Below are positions 1 through 9,320 of a DNA stretch of 30,003 nt, in pieces. The DNA lies in NCBI GenBank assembly GCA_036244855.1, contig BQKZ01008242.1, positions 1-30,003 on the forward strand. Reading direction: 5' to 3'. The notes below the pieces were generated by a model. The model saw nothing but the letters and a program-made list of their open reading frames with translations. It ran no database searches and was not told the DNA's origin. Every line of letters starts with the position of its first letter. The first letter of the stretch is position 1. Position numbers and translations under genes: made by a program. This DNA is from Temnopleurus reevesii. Its lineage: Eukaryota; Echinodermata; Echinoidea; Temnopleuroida; Temnopleuridae.

Positions 1-439
1 TAAAAATATTCCTACATCCTTACATTTGGAAGCCAATTTAGTCTTTCCTTTGAGAAAAAAAAAGAATTTTCCAAATTTATATGAGTGATTAGCACCTCAA
101 TTAAAGACTTTTTAGGTGTTTAAATGTTTCTGTCAGATGCTATTACACTTTGTCCTGTAATCAGATCACAGACTGCATATGTACACTTTGAGCAGAAATG
201 ACAAGGAAATTGGACAAAGTAAACAACTTCCATTGAAGCATTCACAACAGATTCGCAAATACAAAATAAAGTATCTTCCCTGATTATAAAGAGATGCAAC
301 TCCTTTTCAACATTTCTCAACAGAAAAAAAGAATGAAATTTGGTTTGTGTGCATCTAGCTTCTGTGAATACTTGAATGAATCTAATCTAATTTGTCCAAA
401 TCCATTGTCATTTCTGCTCAATGTGACAATGTTTGATGT

Positions 440-1835
440 GCTTCAGGAAATATGCATTTCCATTCCCAATCCCTTGTTCTTGTGTTAGTGCCTAGGGACC
501 TCTTTATCTCAACAGAGTGTAGAAGATCAAATGACTTCAATGAAATGAGAGGAATGTAATTATTACATTCCCCAGGTCCCTGACTTGTCTTCCAAAATAG
601 CTTCAAGTAAACTCATCAGTACATGCAATCATGACATTCATGTATACAGGAATTTTGGCACCCCTCTTTCAGTAAAAACTGGTCAATACCCACTATCTAA
701 GAAGAGCAGAATTCCCAAATTTTTTACTGATTTTTCTGATGAGTATTTAAAATTCTATTATAATTTGTCAATGTGCTTCACTCTCTGCAAACTATATAAC
801 CAAATGAATGCTGTTTCAAATATCTCTGATTTCTTTATGATTTGAGTGATTTTTTAAAATCAAATTTCCTGATATTTCTCGGAGTATGGAAAAATGAAAC
901 TTGTTTTCCAGGTAAGAAACAAAGATTCTTCCAAAAAATGTTGCCAATTCGGGTAGGGGGCTATACACAGATAAGATTAATAAATACAGTCTTAGAACTA
1001 TTCAATCCCTTGTACGTGCCTGGGAATCTCTCTGTACGAGGAGAACATGGGAGATCAAATGACTTCAATGAAATGAGAAGAATCTCATCATCACATTCTC
1101 CAGTTCCCTCACTTGTCTTCCAAATGTGGCTTCAAGTAAACGAATCAGTACATGCAATCATGACATTACCAACCTACGCGAACATTTAGATATTCTGCTG
1201 ATTATCTCTTGCAAGTTCTGATTTTGAGAAGATAGTAGGGGAATGAGCATTTGCTCACTCATAAACAGCTCTTTGGAATGTCCTTCCACAGAATTGTAAT
1301 TTTCAACATCATTGTTTTCCTTCCAGTGTACACTTAAGACTTATTTGTTTAAGTATGCTTTTTTTTCATTATGTATTATTCATTTTCTTTAATTTACTCT
1401 GAGCACCTTAAGCATGTATTATTCATGTATTATTATTATCATCATTATCATTATTATTAATATTACTATATTCAGAAATCATGACATCCCTCTTTAGAGA
1501 GAAAAAAAAAAAGTCTTCTGCAAATCTTTACCCTCGTGGAGAACTTCACCCCACCACTCCCCCTAAATATATCAATGCACGAAGCAGTTTCAGGTAAAAT
1601 GGCCTTTAATTCATCTCCTTCACACTTTAAACAAGTTTTCATTTGGTTACACATAATTGCACATACAAGCTAGATCAATATATGTACAGGCTTGGAATTA
1701 TTCAACCCTTCAATCCTTCTGAGTGCCTGGAAATCTGTCCGTCTGAGCAGAGCATTGGGGATCAAATGACTTCAATGAAATGAGAAGAATCTAATTATTA
1801 CATTCTCCAGGTCCTAGCCAATATCACTTATCTTC
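440..1835 (+). repeat. Three diverged copies of a segment, spacing 528 and 707 bp
   Basis: The core GATCAAATGACTTCAATG recurs at 525, 1053 and 1760. It is flanked each time by a CCTTGT/CCTTCT..TGCCT.G..ATCT block before it and a TTATTACATTC-CCAG-TCC block after it. The first two copies also share CTTCAAGTAAAC and GTACATGCAATCATGACATT further on (to about 660 and 1166). This is a degenerate tandem array within intron 2; no coding potential was recognised. Confidence 0.8.
1428..1471 (+). repeat. ATT/ATC-type microsatellite
   Basis: An imperfect (ATT)n/(ATC)n run. It could be a simple repeat or the tail of an unrecognised retroposon. Confidence 0.7.
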
Positions 1836-1840
1836 AGGAC

Positions 1841-2559
1841 ATAGGCGGATCCAAGGATGAGCCAATTAAAGGGCTATGGCCTCCCTTTTGGCAGAGTCAC
1901 AATAATTTAATCAGGGTTCCTGCACCTTCCATTAAAGAAAATTCATGACTTCTCCATGCTCAAGACAATATTAACCTCGCATGCAATTTACCTGTTTCAA
2001 TCGCCTCTGAGACAAACATATTTAACTGTCATGACATAAAAGAAAGAAAGTAAACAGAGAGCCCGCCAAATATGATTAAACTAAATAAGTAGCTTAAAAT
2101 AAACAAGTCACAACATACATAATCTTGAATCATAAGGTCAAAATAAGCAATCTATTAATTTCCATGATTTTTCCATAATTTAGCTTGATTTATAAACTTT
2201 TTAAGATTTTCCATGACCTCAGGAACCCTGTTCGATACTGACATGATCAAGCACTCAATTGGGTGCGTCTATAAATGATTGGCCAGTTTGTTATATTTTG
2301 CTGTCCCTGTTATGGGGCAGTCACATATATAGGACTGATTTCATCCTGCTCTCAAACAACATCAACAAAATTACGGTTATTACTGTCTCATTCCTTTTTA
2401 AATCTGATGTTTGAAGGTTGTTTTTTATCAATCTCAATGGTACAAACACATTGATTGATTAAAACATTAAGTTATAGTTCATAGCTCACATATAAGATAA
2501 TCTAGTTTATCAGCAAGGATGGTGGAATCAGCCTGTAGGTGTGACTGCCCCCTAGCACA
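1841..2559. other. Intron 2 segment with no recognised feature
   Basis: AT-rich, without convincing exons. An AGGCGGATCC motif at 1853 recurs at about 19871 and may be a fragment of a dispersed repeat. Confidence 0.4.
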
Positions 2560-2725
2560 GTGAAACCACACCTTTTTTCATAGCAATGCAAGCTTTGTGG
2601 AGATAAAACTGATGTGGCTATCTAATTATATGACACAATATCAAACTTAAAATCAGTTGGCAATCTCATTCCACAATTTGTTTCTTCACCAAACCCACAC
2701 TGCTTTGAAAAAAGTGTGGTTTCAC
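2560..2725. mobile_element. Short terminal-inverted-repeat (MITE-like) element
   Basis: The left end GTGAAACCACACCTTTTTTCA is matched in inverted form at the right end (2706-2725, complement GTGAAACCACACTTTTTTCA). Imperfect pairing continues inward for about another 20 nt. Total length is 166 bp with no coding sequence. I could not define a target-site duplication, so the superfamily is unassigned. Confidence 0.6.
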
Positions 2726-2734
2726 AATTAAACA

Positions 2735-2812
2735 GGGAAATAATTATAATAATATAAATTTATATAGTGCATAATAGTTATGGAACTTCTCTATGCGCTT
2801 TCCCCCTCATTT
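2735..2812 (-). mobile_element. Retroposon 3'-end fragment
   Basis: On the minus strand the sequence reads AAAGCGCATAGAG and continues to CACTATATAAATTTATATTATTATAATTA. A GCGC..TATATAAAT..ATT tail is typical of CR1-type LINE or CR1-mobilised SINE 3' ends in marine invertebrates. Only the tail is recognisable. Confidence 0.4.
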
Positions 2813-4140
2813 GTAGAAGCACCCACTTATGTTTATAAATGGGAATTGATGTCACATCCTTCTTTCTTCAAGAAGTGAATGCTTTTGGTGGATTTTTGGT
2901 GTTGTTCTTTTTTTATGCCTGTCAGTCCATCAGCAAAAAAAAAGAATCACCTTTCCCACAACAATTGATATTTGGTCAAAAATGTATATATTTTTTACTT
3001 ATACAAGCATTTTTTTAAATTTTGTATGAACTATTATACCTTTGTGAAATTATTGAACAATATAAATTTTTAACATTTTTTTTCGTGCAATCTTATTGTG
3101 ATTCTAATTTTCTAGAGGTTTTACCAAATTGTGCCCCCATAGTCCACTGAAATAGTTGGCATCAACTGTAATAATTCTACATTTGTGCCTTTGTTAAATT
3201 AGTCTGTAAACATTATGCGAGCAAATTTCAAACAATTTTTTTAGAAAGAATTTACATTTCGAGCATTTAATTTAATTGAAAATGCATCCTTTGGGAAAAA
3301 TTGAATAATTGAATTGATAAATTGCTTATTAAAGAACACCTACATGATATATACACCTATATCATGTGACAAAAATTGGCATTTGCATGTGTAAATGGCA
3401 TAATCAAATACCTGTAAACAACAGAAGGAAGATTTTCAGTGACATTCACGCCAACATCTTGACTGATCCGCACAAGTGGAGATTCTCTACACATTTTCCA
3501 TTACCTAGTCGGAGTAAGAGGCTAGTCTATATATGCAGACCAAATTATGTCTTATATTGAAAAAGCTATGAATAGAAAATGAAAAAAATGTGTCTGGGAC
3601 AGAAGCCTAGCATAACTACAATCTACCTACTGAGCTGGTATGCATCTGGTAAATATGTATTCTAGACTACCCTTCCAGGCACAGTTTCTTTGACTTGTAA
3701 AGTGCATTTTAATTTGCAACTCCTGAAATTTGGTCTCAGTGTGTAGACTAGGAAAAGGTGATGATCACTTTCTGCCTTGAAAGGGTGCAAAATATGCCAA
3801 ATATAGACAGTGCAGAAGACATGGGACATGTCTAGTCTATATTTACACACCCTGTTAAGGCACTTTTATTCAGCAGTCACACTCATTGTCAATAAGAGTG
3901 TCTGAATTGATAGACTAGAATAATCATGAGCGTAATTGACACAAGAGTGGCCACAATTTGTCTAAGCTACCCCTCCAGAAACAATACTCCAATCAGTAGG
4001 TGGTATTGAATAGACTATCCAGATTTGGGTTTGAAATTTCAGACTACTCAAACCCTGAAATGTCACAGCCCAATTATTACTGGGCCAGATAGGGAGAAAT
4101 AACAAAGACTATTTCACACTGGCGAGCTATTAGCTGATTA
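2813..4140. other. Intron 2 segment with no recognised feature
   Basis: AT-rich DNA with several copies of TAGACTA/TAGTCTA-type words between 3520 and 4050 but no clear unit. No exon or element was identified. Confidence 0.35.
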
Positions 4141-4851
4141 GACTGCCAACCATGATGCTCTAATTCTCCTTCTCCTCGCGCATTTTTTTCAATTTACCTG
4201 TCTCTTTTTTCATCGATACCTTGCACAGGAAAACGGCACAAATAGGTTCATATCTACCTAAGCTCATTTATCAACTCTCCCTATTTATCAACTCTCCCTA
4301 TTTCTCCTTTTTAATCATTCATACTTTCTTTTCATAAAATTTTTATGTATTTTCCTACTTTATTCTCAATATTTTCGCAAACTACATTTGGTCAAACATT
4401 TTATCAAGGTTTCTCACCAACTACATTTTGCCAAAGGTTATAAATGTTTTTCCCCTTCACTTTCTTTGTTTGCTACTTTTTGTAACTTTTGTTTCTCTCA
4501 TCATCACCCCCCATTTTCTCTCATTTTTACTTCTCCCCTTGTTCGTCATATATCTATCTCTTTACCTTTTCTCTATCAATATCTCCCTCCCTTCATCTCT
4601 CCCTATAAATCAATGATGCTCTAATTCTCCTTCTTTCCATGCTCACATTTTCAATTCACCTGTATCTTTTTCAGGTATGTATCATTACTGGCTCTGTTAA
4701 CTGACTCACATCTCAATCAGACCGCTAAATAGGATTTTAGAGGCACATGGAATTTAAGAGGGGCAAGGATGTTTTGATGAAGGGCATATTTCAACCAATT
4801 TCAACTTTGTATAATTTGTTTGATATACCACAATGTGTATGAAAAAATTGT

Positions 4852-4985
4852 AATCAGAACAAAATGTTGGCTGTACATGTCAATGACGTTCAAATGAATA
4901 AATTCCAAATTCCAAATTCCAATCAGAACAAAATGTTGGCTGTACATGTCAATGACGTTCAAATGAATAAATTCCAAATTCCAAA
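4852..4985 (+). repeat. Near-perfect tandem duplication, 69-bp unit
   Basis: Two adjacent copies (4852-4920 and from 4921) share AATCAGAACAAAATGTTGGC and continue without a mismatch for about 64 bp. This is much younger than the surrounding degenerate arrays. The open frame across it is a repeat artefact. Confidence 0.92.
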
Positions 4986-5094
4986 CAATATTACAGAAAA
5001 TATAAAGTGTACTCCAAGCCCAGCAAGAGTTTCCCATGACCATGGTCTCTGGTGGCCCTGGGCTATTTCAATACCTGTCTCATGCTCATTCATC

Positions 5095-5095
5095 C

Positions 5096-5127
<32 letters not shown>

Positions 5128-5143
5128 ATCTCTCTCTCTTTCT
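5095..5143 (+). repeat. (CT)n microsatellite
   Basis: A nearly pure CT run of about 28 nt followed by an imperfect extension. Confidence 0.9.
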
Positions 5144-5850
5144 CCTTATCTTGCTTTCTACTTATCTCTATATGTCAAACTATCTATCCCTCTCTTGCTC
5201 TTCCTCTTCCCTATTGTTTATTTACATCAACACCATGCACAGGAAAATCAAACAAATAGGTTCATATCTACCTCAGATGATTCATCAACTTTCCTCTCTT
5301 CTTATTTCTCCCTTTTCCGGATCACCTGTTAATGCAATTTCAAGTGATTTATTTCATCAACATACATGGAACAACTTTCATCAGTATCCTTTAAAAAAAC
5401 TATTCCTTTATAATTTGTTGTTCTTAGCCGCCTCCCCCCCCCCTTCTATCCATTTCCTCTAACCGCCCGCCTCCTTGCTCTTCATATTTAACTTACTTAC
5501 TTTCTCTTAATCAATATGTCTCTCCCCTTTCACCCTTTCCATTCCACGACATCTTTCCTTCAGTTTCTCTGTCTATCACACCTACACTAAATCTTTCACA
5601 CTGTATCCTTTTTTTGTGTATTTTTTTTCTAATCCCTACCATTACCCTTTTATTCTTCAATATCTTTTTATCTGTTTATTAATTCAAATCCCAAATACCC
5701 CCTCTCTCTCGCTCTTTCTCTCTTGCTCTCTCTTTATACCTATCTATCTATCTATATCTATGCATCTATCCACCTGTCTTTCCCACTTTCTTATTTCCTC
5801 AATCCCTAGTTTCCTTTTCATCACAGCCTGTCTCTCAGAATGACAACTTA

Positions 5851-7657
5851 ATTGCCCCGGAGACTTAATACCATCAGAACCAATTGCGATTTCACACAGG
5901 AAGCAATTGGGCTTACTCTGCTAATTAAACATGCGACTTAATAACAAAATATTCTGGCACAGTCATGTGTGAAATGACATTCATTTTCTACCTCACCATA
6001 TTCCTAACCTTAATATCCTGCGACACTTCATCCTCAGACTGTGCTATCTCAAACCAATTTATGAAAATTAATCTTGTTACGAATGATTCAATTCATTTAA
6101 TTGGAACTCATTCTAAATCAGCAATGGTAAGAAGGTGTTGCCAGGAAGTTGCAAATTAATTGAAAAAAATGAATGCGGATTTTCATTCATGCATGATGTG
6201 CACTTTTAACGCGATGCAAACAAAGCAATGGTCTTAATTGGTGGACGGCGATTGAAAATTTCTAGCAACCCCCCTAAGCATAACGAACAGAAGACCTATA
6301 AGATCATAACTTTTTAATAGATAGATTACGCAACAATATCTCTTAAATATCAGGCTTGTTTGTAAGTAAAATTAAATATCTTTTTTTCATCATACATGAG
6401 CATGAAATTGTTCTTTTTCACAATATGGTCATTTTATTATGTGCTTGATAACAAGCATTTTTTCTTACAAAGCTTTTTATAAAGGATTCCGGGAGTTTCA
6501 TATTTCTGCATATCATGTTTAATCCTTTGGCTTAAACAAGCAAACAAAATAAGTTCTTAATTCTTAAAGGCAACATCAAGCGACATTTCCTTATACCATC
6601 ACCAATCACATGGCTAAACTTTAACCCATTTGAACTCTTGCCTACTGAATTCTTAAAACTCCACTGATTTTATACATATCAGGTGACAGAAAATAAAGGT
6701 TAACTCTAGATTTTGGATGTTTTTCTTACATCCTCCGCCTAGGCTGAAGGAGACAAAATCAATACCATTACGCGCAATAGTCTGCAATTTACTTGATACA
6801 GCCCTGCCCCAACCGCAGGGGACTTTGGAAAAAGCCATTCAAACGCTCCACTAACTCGGCTCTCACGGATCCCCTGATCTAATAAGAAATTCACACTTGA
6901 TAAACACAATTCCATCAGCTGAGATCAAACATTGGGTGTGGCTTCGCTGGAACGATGCGGTGGATCTGGCCCACTTCTATACATCATAATCCAATGCTAC
7001 TTTGAACCGCATACTGGTTTAAATGCAAGCACTTTGCTCTAGTTGAAGAAATCACAATTTGTCCCAATACTTGAGCTTGTATTTATCTAATACTTCACTG
7101 GAGCAGCTAGATTCTGGGATATTTTTGTGGGAAATATATGCCTGGTAATATGGCGGCAAGCAGTCATCCCATATGTAACAATTACACACCAATTCATTAC
7201 TGACCCCCTCCTTTCATAATTAACCTTCCTGGAATTCGTTGACACCATGACCTAATAAATGTTCTCATTAAAATTGATTAATGTGATGCTATCAAGTATA
7301 GTGTCAGGTGAGAAAAATGGGAGGTAAATGTACAAAATTGTTATTTACCCAAGGAATATCAAATGGTTAACCTTCAGTCACAATTAGCATAAATTACTTC
7401 ATGTAATGATCCCTGAAATAAGCTACACACTGATATTTGCAGGGGACATACTTGACTAGACATAATTATGTTGAATGTAATCAAACAAATCTTCAAATAT
7501 CAGCTGCAAATTTTTCTGGACACTAGAATAGATTCAATGTATACAGAGCATATAAATGTCGGGTACTTACGTTGTGCGATTGAATCTTCCTAGAAAATAA
7601 CTCGGAGAATATAAAAACACTGTATTAGCCAAAAATTTACAGACTCACGTCTTTGCA
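5851..7657. other. Intron 2 segment with no recognised feature
   Basis: AT-rich single-copy-looking DNA. I searched for the expected next stomatin exon (an EYERA-type SPFH start) on the minus strand by eye and did not find it. Confidence 0.35.
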
Positions 7658-7806
7658 TTTTTAGCCTGCGCCAGCCAAGCGTTTTTATATGGTGGACTGA
7701 CATTTGGTGCACGCTCCTAAACATCAGTCTACCAACTGATTCACGAATGTGTGCTTGAGGAGCATTTCTATTTTTCACAAATGCTGGGTTGACGCAGGCT
7801 AAAAAA
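7658..7806. mobile_element. MITE-like foldback element, about 148 bp
   Basis: The left end TTTTTAGCCTGCGCCAGCCA pairs with the right end, whose complement begins TTTTTTAGCCTGCGTCAACC. Pairing continues over AAGCGTTTTT versus CAGCATTTGT. The interior is about 90 bp and also has inverted pieces (GCTCCTAAACATCAGTCTAC versus GTAGACTGATG). It sits 160 bp downstream of exon 2's donor, inside intron 2. Confidence 0.7.
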
Positions 7807-7964
7807 CGGAAATGTGTGGGTATAGGCCTTCAGTTACTTCCATCATCATTATTCAAGAAGAGCAGAGTACAGATCACCATGCTTTGTTTTCTTTAATTCA
7901 ATAAAATTCAGTTACCAAAATGGACCAATATCAACAATAATAGCACAGTTCTGAGAGTTCTTAC

Positions 7965-8071
7965 CTTTATGCAAACGAAGAGGGAGAAGGGCACAGTACA
8001 GATCAGTACGATCCAAGAAAGGAGAGTTAAGATCATTCCACAGCATCCTATCCCTCCATCTGGTTCACCAG
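7965..8071 (-). CDS. STOM-like: Exon 2 of a stomatin-like (band 7) gene: membrane hairpin exon
   Basis: This internal exon of 107 nt encodes 35 codons after the two bases that complete an alanine codon. The acceptor is a T-run followed by AG (complement of 8072-8080) and the donor is AAG|GTAAGA (complement ending at 7961), so the exon enters in phase 1 and leaves in phase 0. The peptide reads AGEPDGG then GIGCCGMILTLLSWIVLI and ends CTVPFSLFVCIK. It matches the stomatin N-terminal hairpin in order: a CG-IL start with a cysteine where stomatin is palmitoylated, a hydrophobic stretch, the kink proline in T-P-S, and the exit CIK that precedes the IIKEYERA segment in known stomatins. Stomatins are monotopic inner-leaflet proteins that oligomerise in lipid rafts and modulate ion channels. 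The SPFH domain exons are not in the window. Podocin or a STOML paralogue is possible; family membership is fairly sure. Confidence 0.87.
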
Positions 8072-8183
8072 CTAAAAAAATGAGAAAAAAACTATGAAAA
8101 TGGTGATAATTTTTGTTATCAGGCAATACATCTTACAAAAGAAGCAGTATGAATTATAAGAAGTTTAAAATAACATTAAATGA

Positions 8184-8232
8184 GTATCCAGAAAAAGAGA
8201 ATTCAGATTATTTCATCCATCTGGTTCACCAG
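8184..8232 (-). pseudogene. Decayed partial exon-2 copy 1
   Basis: The complement reads ACTGGTGAACCAGATGGA as in exon 2, then loses about 14 nt covering the GCC codons, then resumes with an AATCTGAATTCTC block like that of the real exon. The acceptor AG has become AA. It cannot be spliced or translated as the original. Confidence 0.75.
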
Positions 8233-8379
8233 TTGGAAAAAATTAGAGGAAACTTTTTTCAAACATCTTCAAAATAAAAACTTTCTAAAGCTTAGGGTAT
8301 TATTGGCGTTATAAGGTTGCACGGCTTTTAAAAGTTGCGTTGTAAAAGCATAAAACACAGAGATAATATTAACATTTAA

Positions 8380-8448
8380 GTAGAATCCAGGAAAGCGAGA
8401 GAGTTAAGACTATTCTACAACATTCTTTGCTTCCATCTGGCTTGCCAG
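8380..8448 (-). pseudogene. Decayed partial exon-2 copy 2
   Basis: An intact acceptor-like CTGTTAG precedes a frame reading AGKPDGSKECCRIVLTLS and SWILLKC before a stop. It aligns to AGEPDGGIGCCGMILTLLSWIVLIC with a one-codon insertion. This is the best preserved copy. It has no donor and ends in a stop codon where the exon homology runs out. Confidence 0.82.
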
Positions 8449-8555
8449 CTAACAGAAAATGAGAGAAAAAATATGAAAATCGTAATCGTAATCGTAAGTA
8501 CATGTTACAAAAAGCATCATAGTATAAAGACATAGTTTACATTAACATTAAATGA

Positions 8556-8621
8556 GTAATATCCTGAAGTAGAGACCTTAGATCATTCCACAACAACCTC
8601 TGCCACCATCTAGCTCACCAG
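8556..8621 (-). pseudogene. Decayed partial exon-2 copy 3
   Basis: After an AG the frame reads AGELDGGRGCCGMI and then a TAA. The GCCGMI block is identical to the functional exon. The upstream sequence has TTGCCTGATTACAGCAG in place of a long T-run. No donor is present. Confidence 0.8.
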
Positions 8622-8717
8622 CTACTGCTGTAATCAGGCAATATGCTTCAGAAAAAAGAATGGAAATGCTTACAAAATGACATTGATATAGCTTACAGTA
8701 ACAAAACATGAATATCA

Positions 8718-8768
8718 TTTATGAAAAGAGCGTCTTGACCATTCCTACGCCATCATCTGGTTCAGCAG
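8718..8768 (-). pseudogene. Decayed partial exon-2 copy 4
   Basis: The frame reads AAEPDDGVGMVKTLFS then a stop, with the two-cysteine codons deleted. The acceptor AG is mutated to AA. The intron block to its right (8769-8880) still aligns with the intron next to the functional exon, including TTATCTGGCAGTGTATC. Confidence 0.7.
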
Positions 8769-8904
8769 TTGAAAAGAAATGTTGTAAGAAAAGATTTAAT
8801 TTCTTTAAATTAAGAATTTTCAAGACGTCAATGTATTATTGTTGTTATCTGGCAGTGTATCTAACAAAAGTAGAGCATTTAAAAGTAAGTCCTCCCCCCT
8901 CAAA

Positions 8905-8972
8905 AAGTACTATCTAGGAAGAAGAGACTAAGCCCATTCCAAAACATCCTGTGCCACAATCTAACTTACCAG
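8905..8972 (-). pseudogene. Decayed partial exon-2 copy 5
   Basis: An acceptor-like TATTTTCAG precedes AGKLDCGTGCFGMGLVSSS and a TAG that corresponds to the tryptophan codon of exon 2. The splice site looks usable, but the stop and missing donor make the copy non-functional as coding sequence. Confidence 0.78.
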
Positions 8973-9134
8973 CTGAAAATAAAGTATTGCAAGAAAGTGA
9001 ACAAAATGCAATCCCTCAATATTCAAGAGGTTCAGTCAGGAATGTCGTAATGCCTGCATCAGAGAAGTAGTGTTTTAGGATTACAAAATTGCATTAATAA
9101 AGCTTAAATCAACAACAACTGAGTACTATACTAT

Positions 9135-9202
9135 ATCTAGAGGAATTCAAAGAGAGTTGACATTAACTCCACACCATCTTATGCCTCCATTAGGTTTACC
9201 AA
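9135..9202 (-). pseudogene. Decayed partial exon-2 copy 6
   Basis: The farthest recognisable copy has acceptor TTCTTCAG followed by VGKPNGGIRWCGVNVNSL and a stop. PNGGI..CG aligns with PDGGIGCCG of exon 2. The adjoining intron block still contains the GTATTGTTGTTATC motif seen in copy 4. Confidence 0.75.
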
Positions 9203-9320
9203 CTGAAGAAAATGAAACAAAAAAAAAGTGAATTTCTTCAAATTACAAATTTCAAAGACATTAAGGTATTGTTGTTATCATCTTATAAAAGATACAAGAA
9301 ACTTGATTAATTTGATTAAT

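Larger units (their letters stand above)
4141..5850 (+). repeat. Pyrimidine-rich degenerate array
   Basis: The plus strand is strongly C/T-rich for about 1.7 kb. Duplicated blocks include GATGCTCTAATTCTCCTTCT at 4154 and 4615, and GCACAGGAAAA.CAAATAGGTTCATATCTACCT at about 4223 and 5237. A 17-bp direct repeat TTTATCAACTCTCCCTA starts at about 4267. Short CT, ATCT and poly-C tracts lie inside it. Long hydrophobic open frames here arise from CT-rich codons and are not genes. Confidence 0.7.
8072..9320 (-). repeat. Tandem array of partial exon-2 duplications
   Basis: Behind exon 2 (in its upstream intron) the same unit recurs at least six times at spacings of about 147-230 bp. Each unit consists of 100-150 bp of intron (AAAATGAGARAAAAA, TTATCAGGCAATRC, ACATTAAATGAGTA-type blocks) plus the 3' splice site and the first 50-75 nt of exon 2. 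All units stop before the second half of the exon, so none carries a donor. Divergence between units is moderate and includes indels. The seven landmarks that match the exon start GCTGGTGAACCAGATGG lie near 8056-8071, 8216-8232, 8433-8448, 8606-8621, 8755-8768, 8957-8972 and 9187-9202. Confidence 0.85.

Noticed and set aside
842..1189. 115-codon plus-strand open frame
   Set aside because: It lies across a diverged tandem block whose other copies do not preserve the frame, and it shows no recognisable domain.
5036..5462. Overlapping hydrophobic open frames
   Set aside because: CT-repeat DNA encodes Ser/Leu in any frame; no exon signals or family resemblance.
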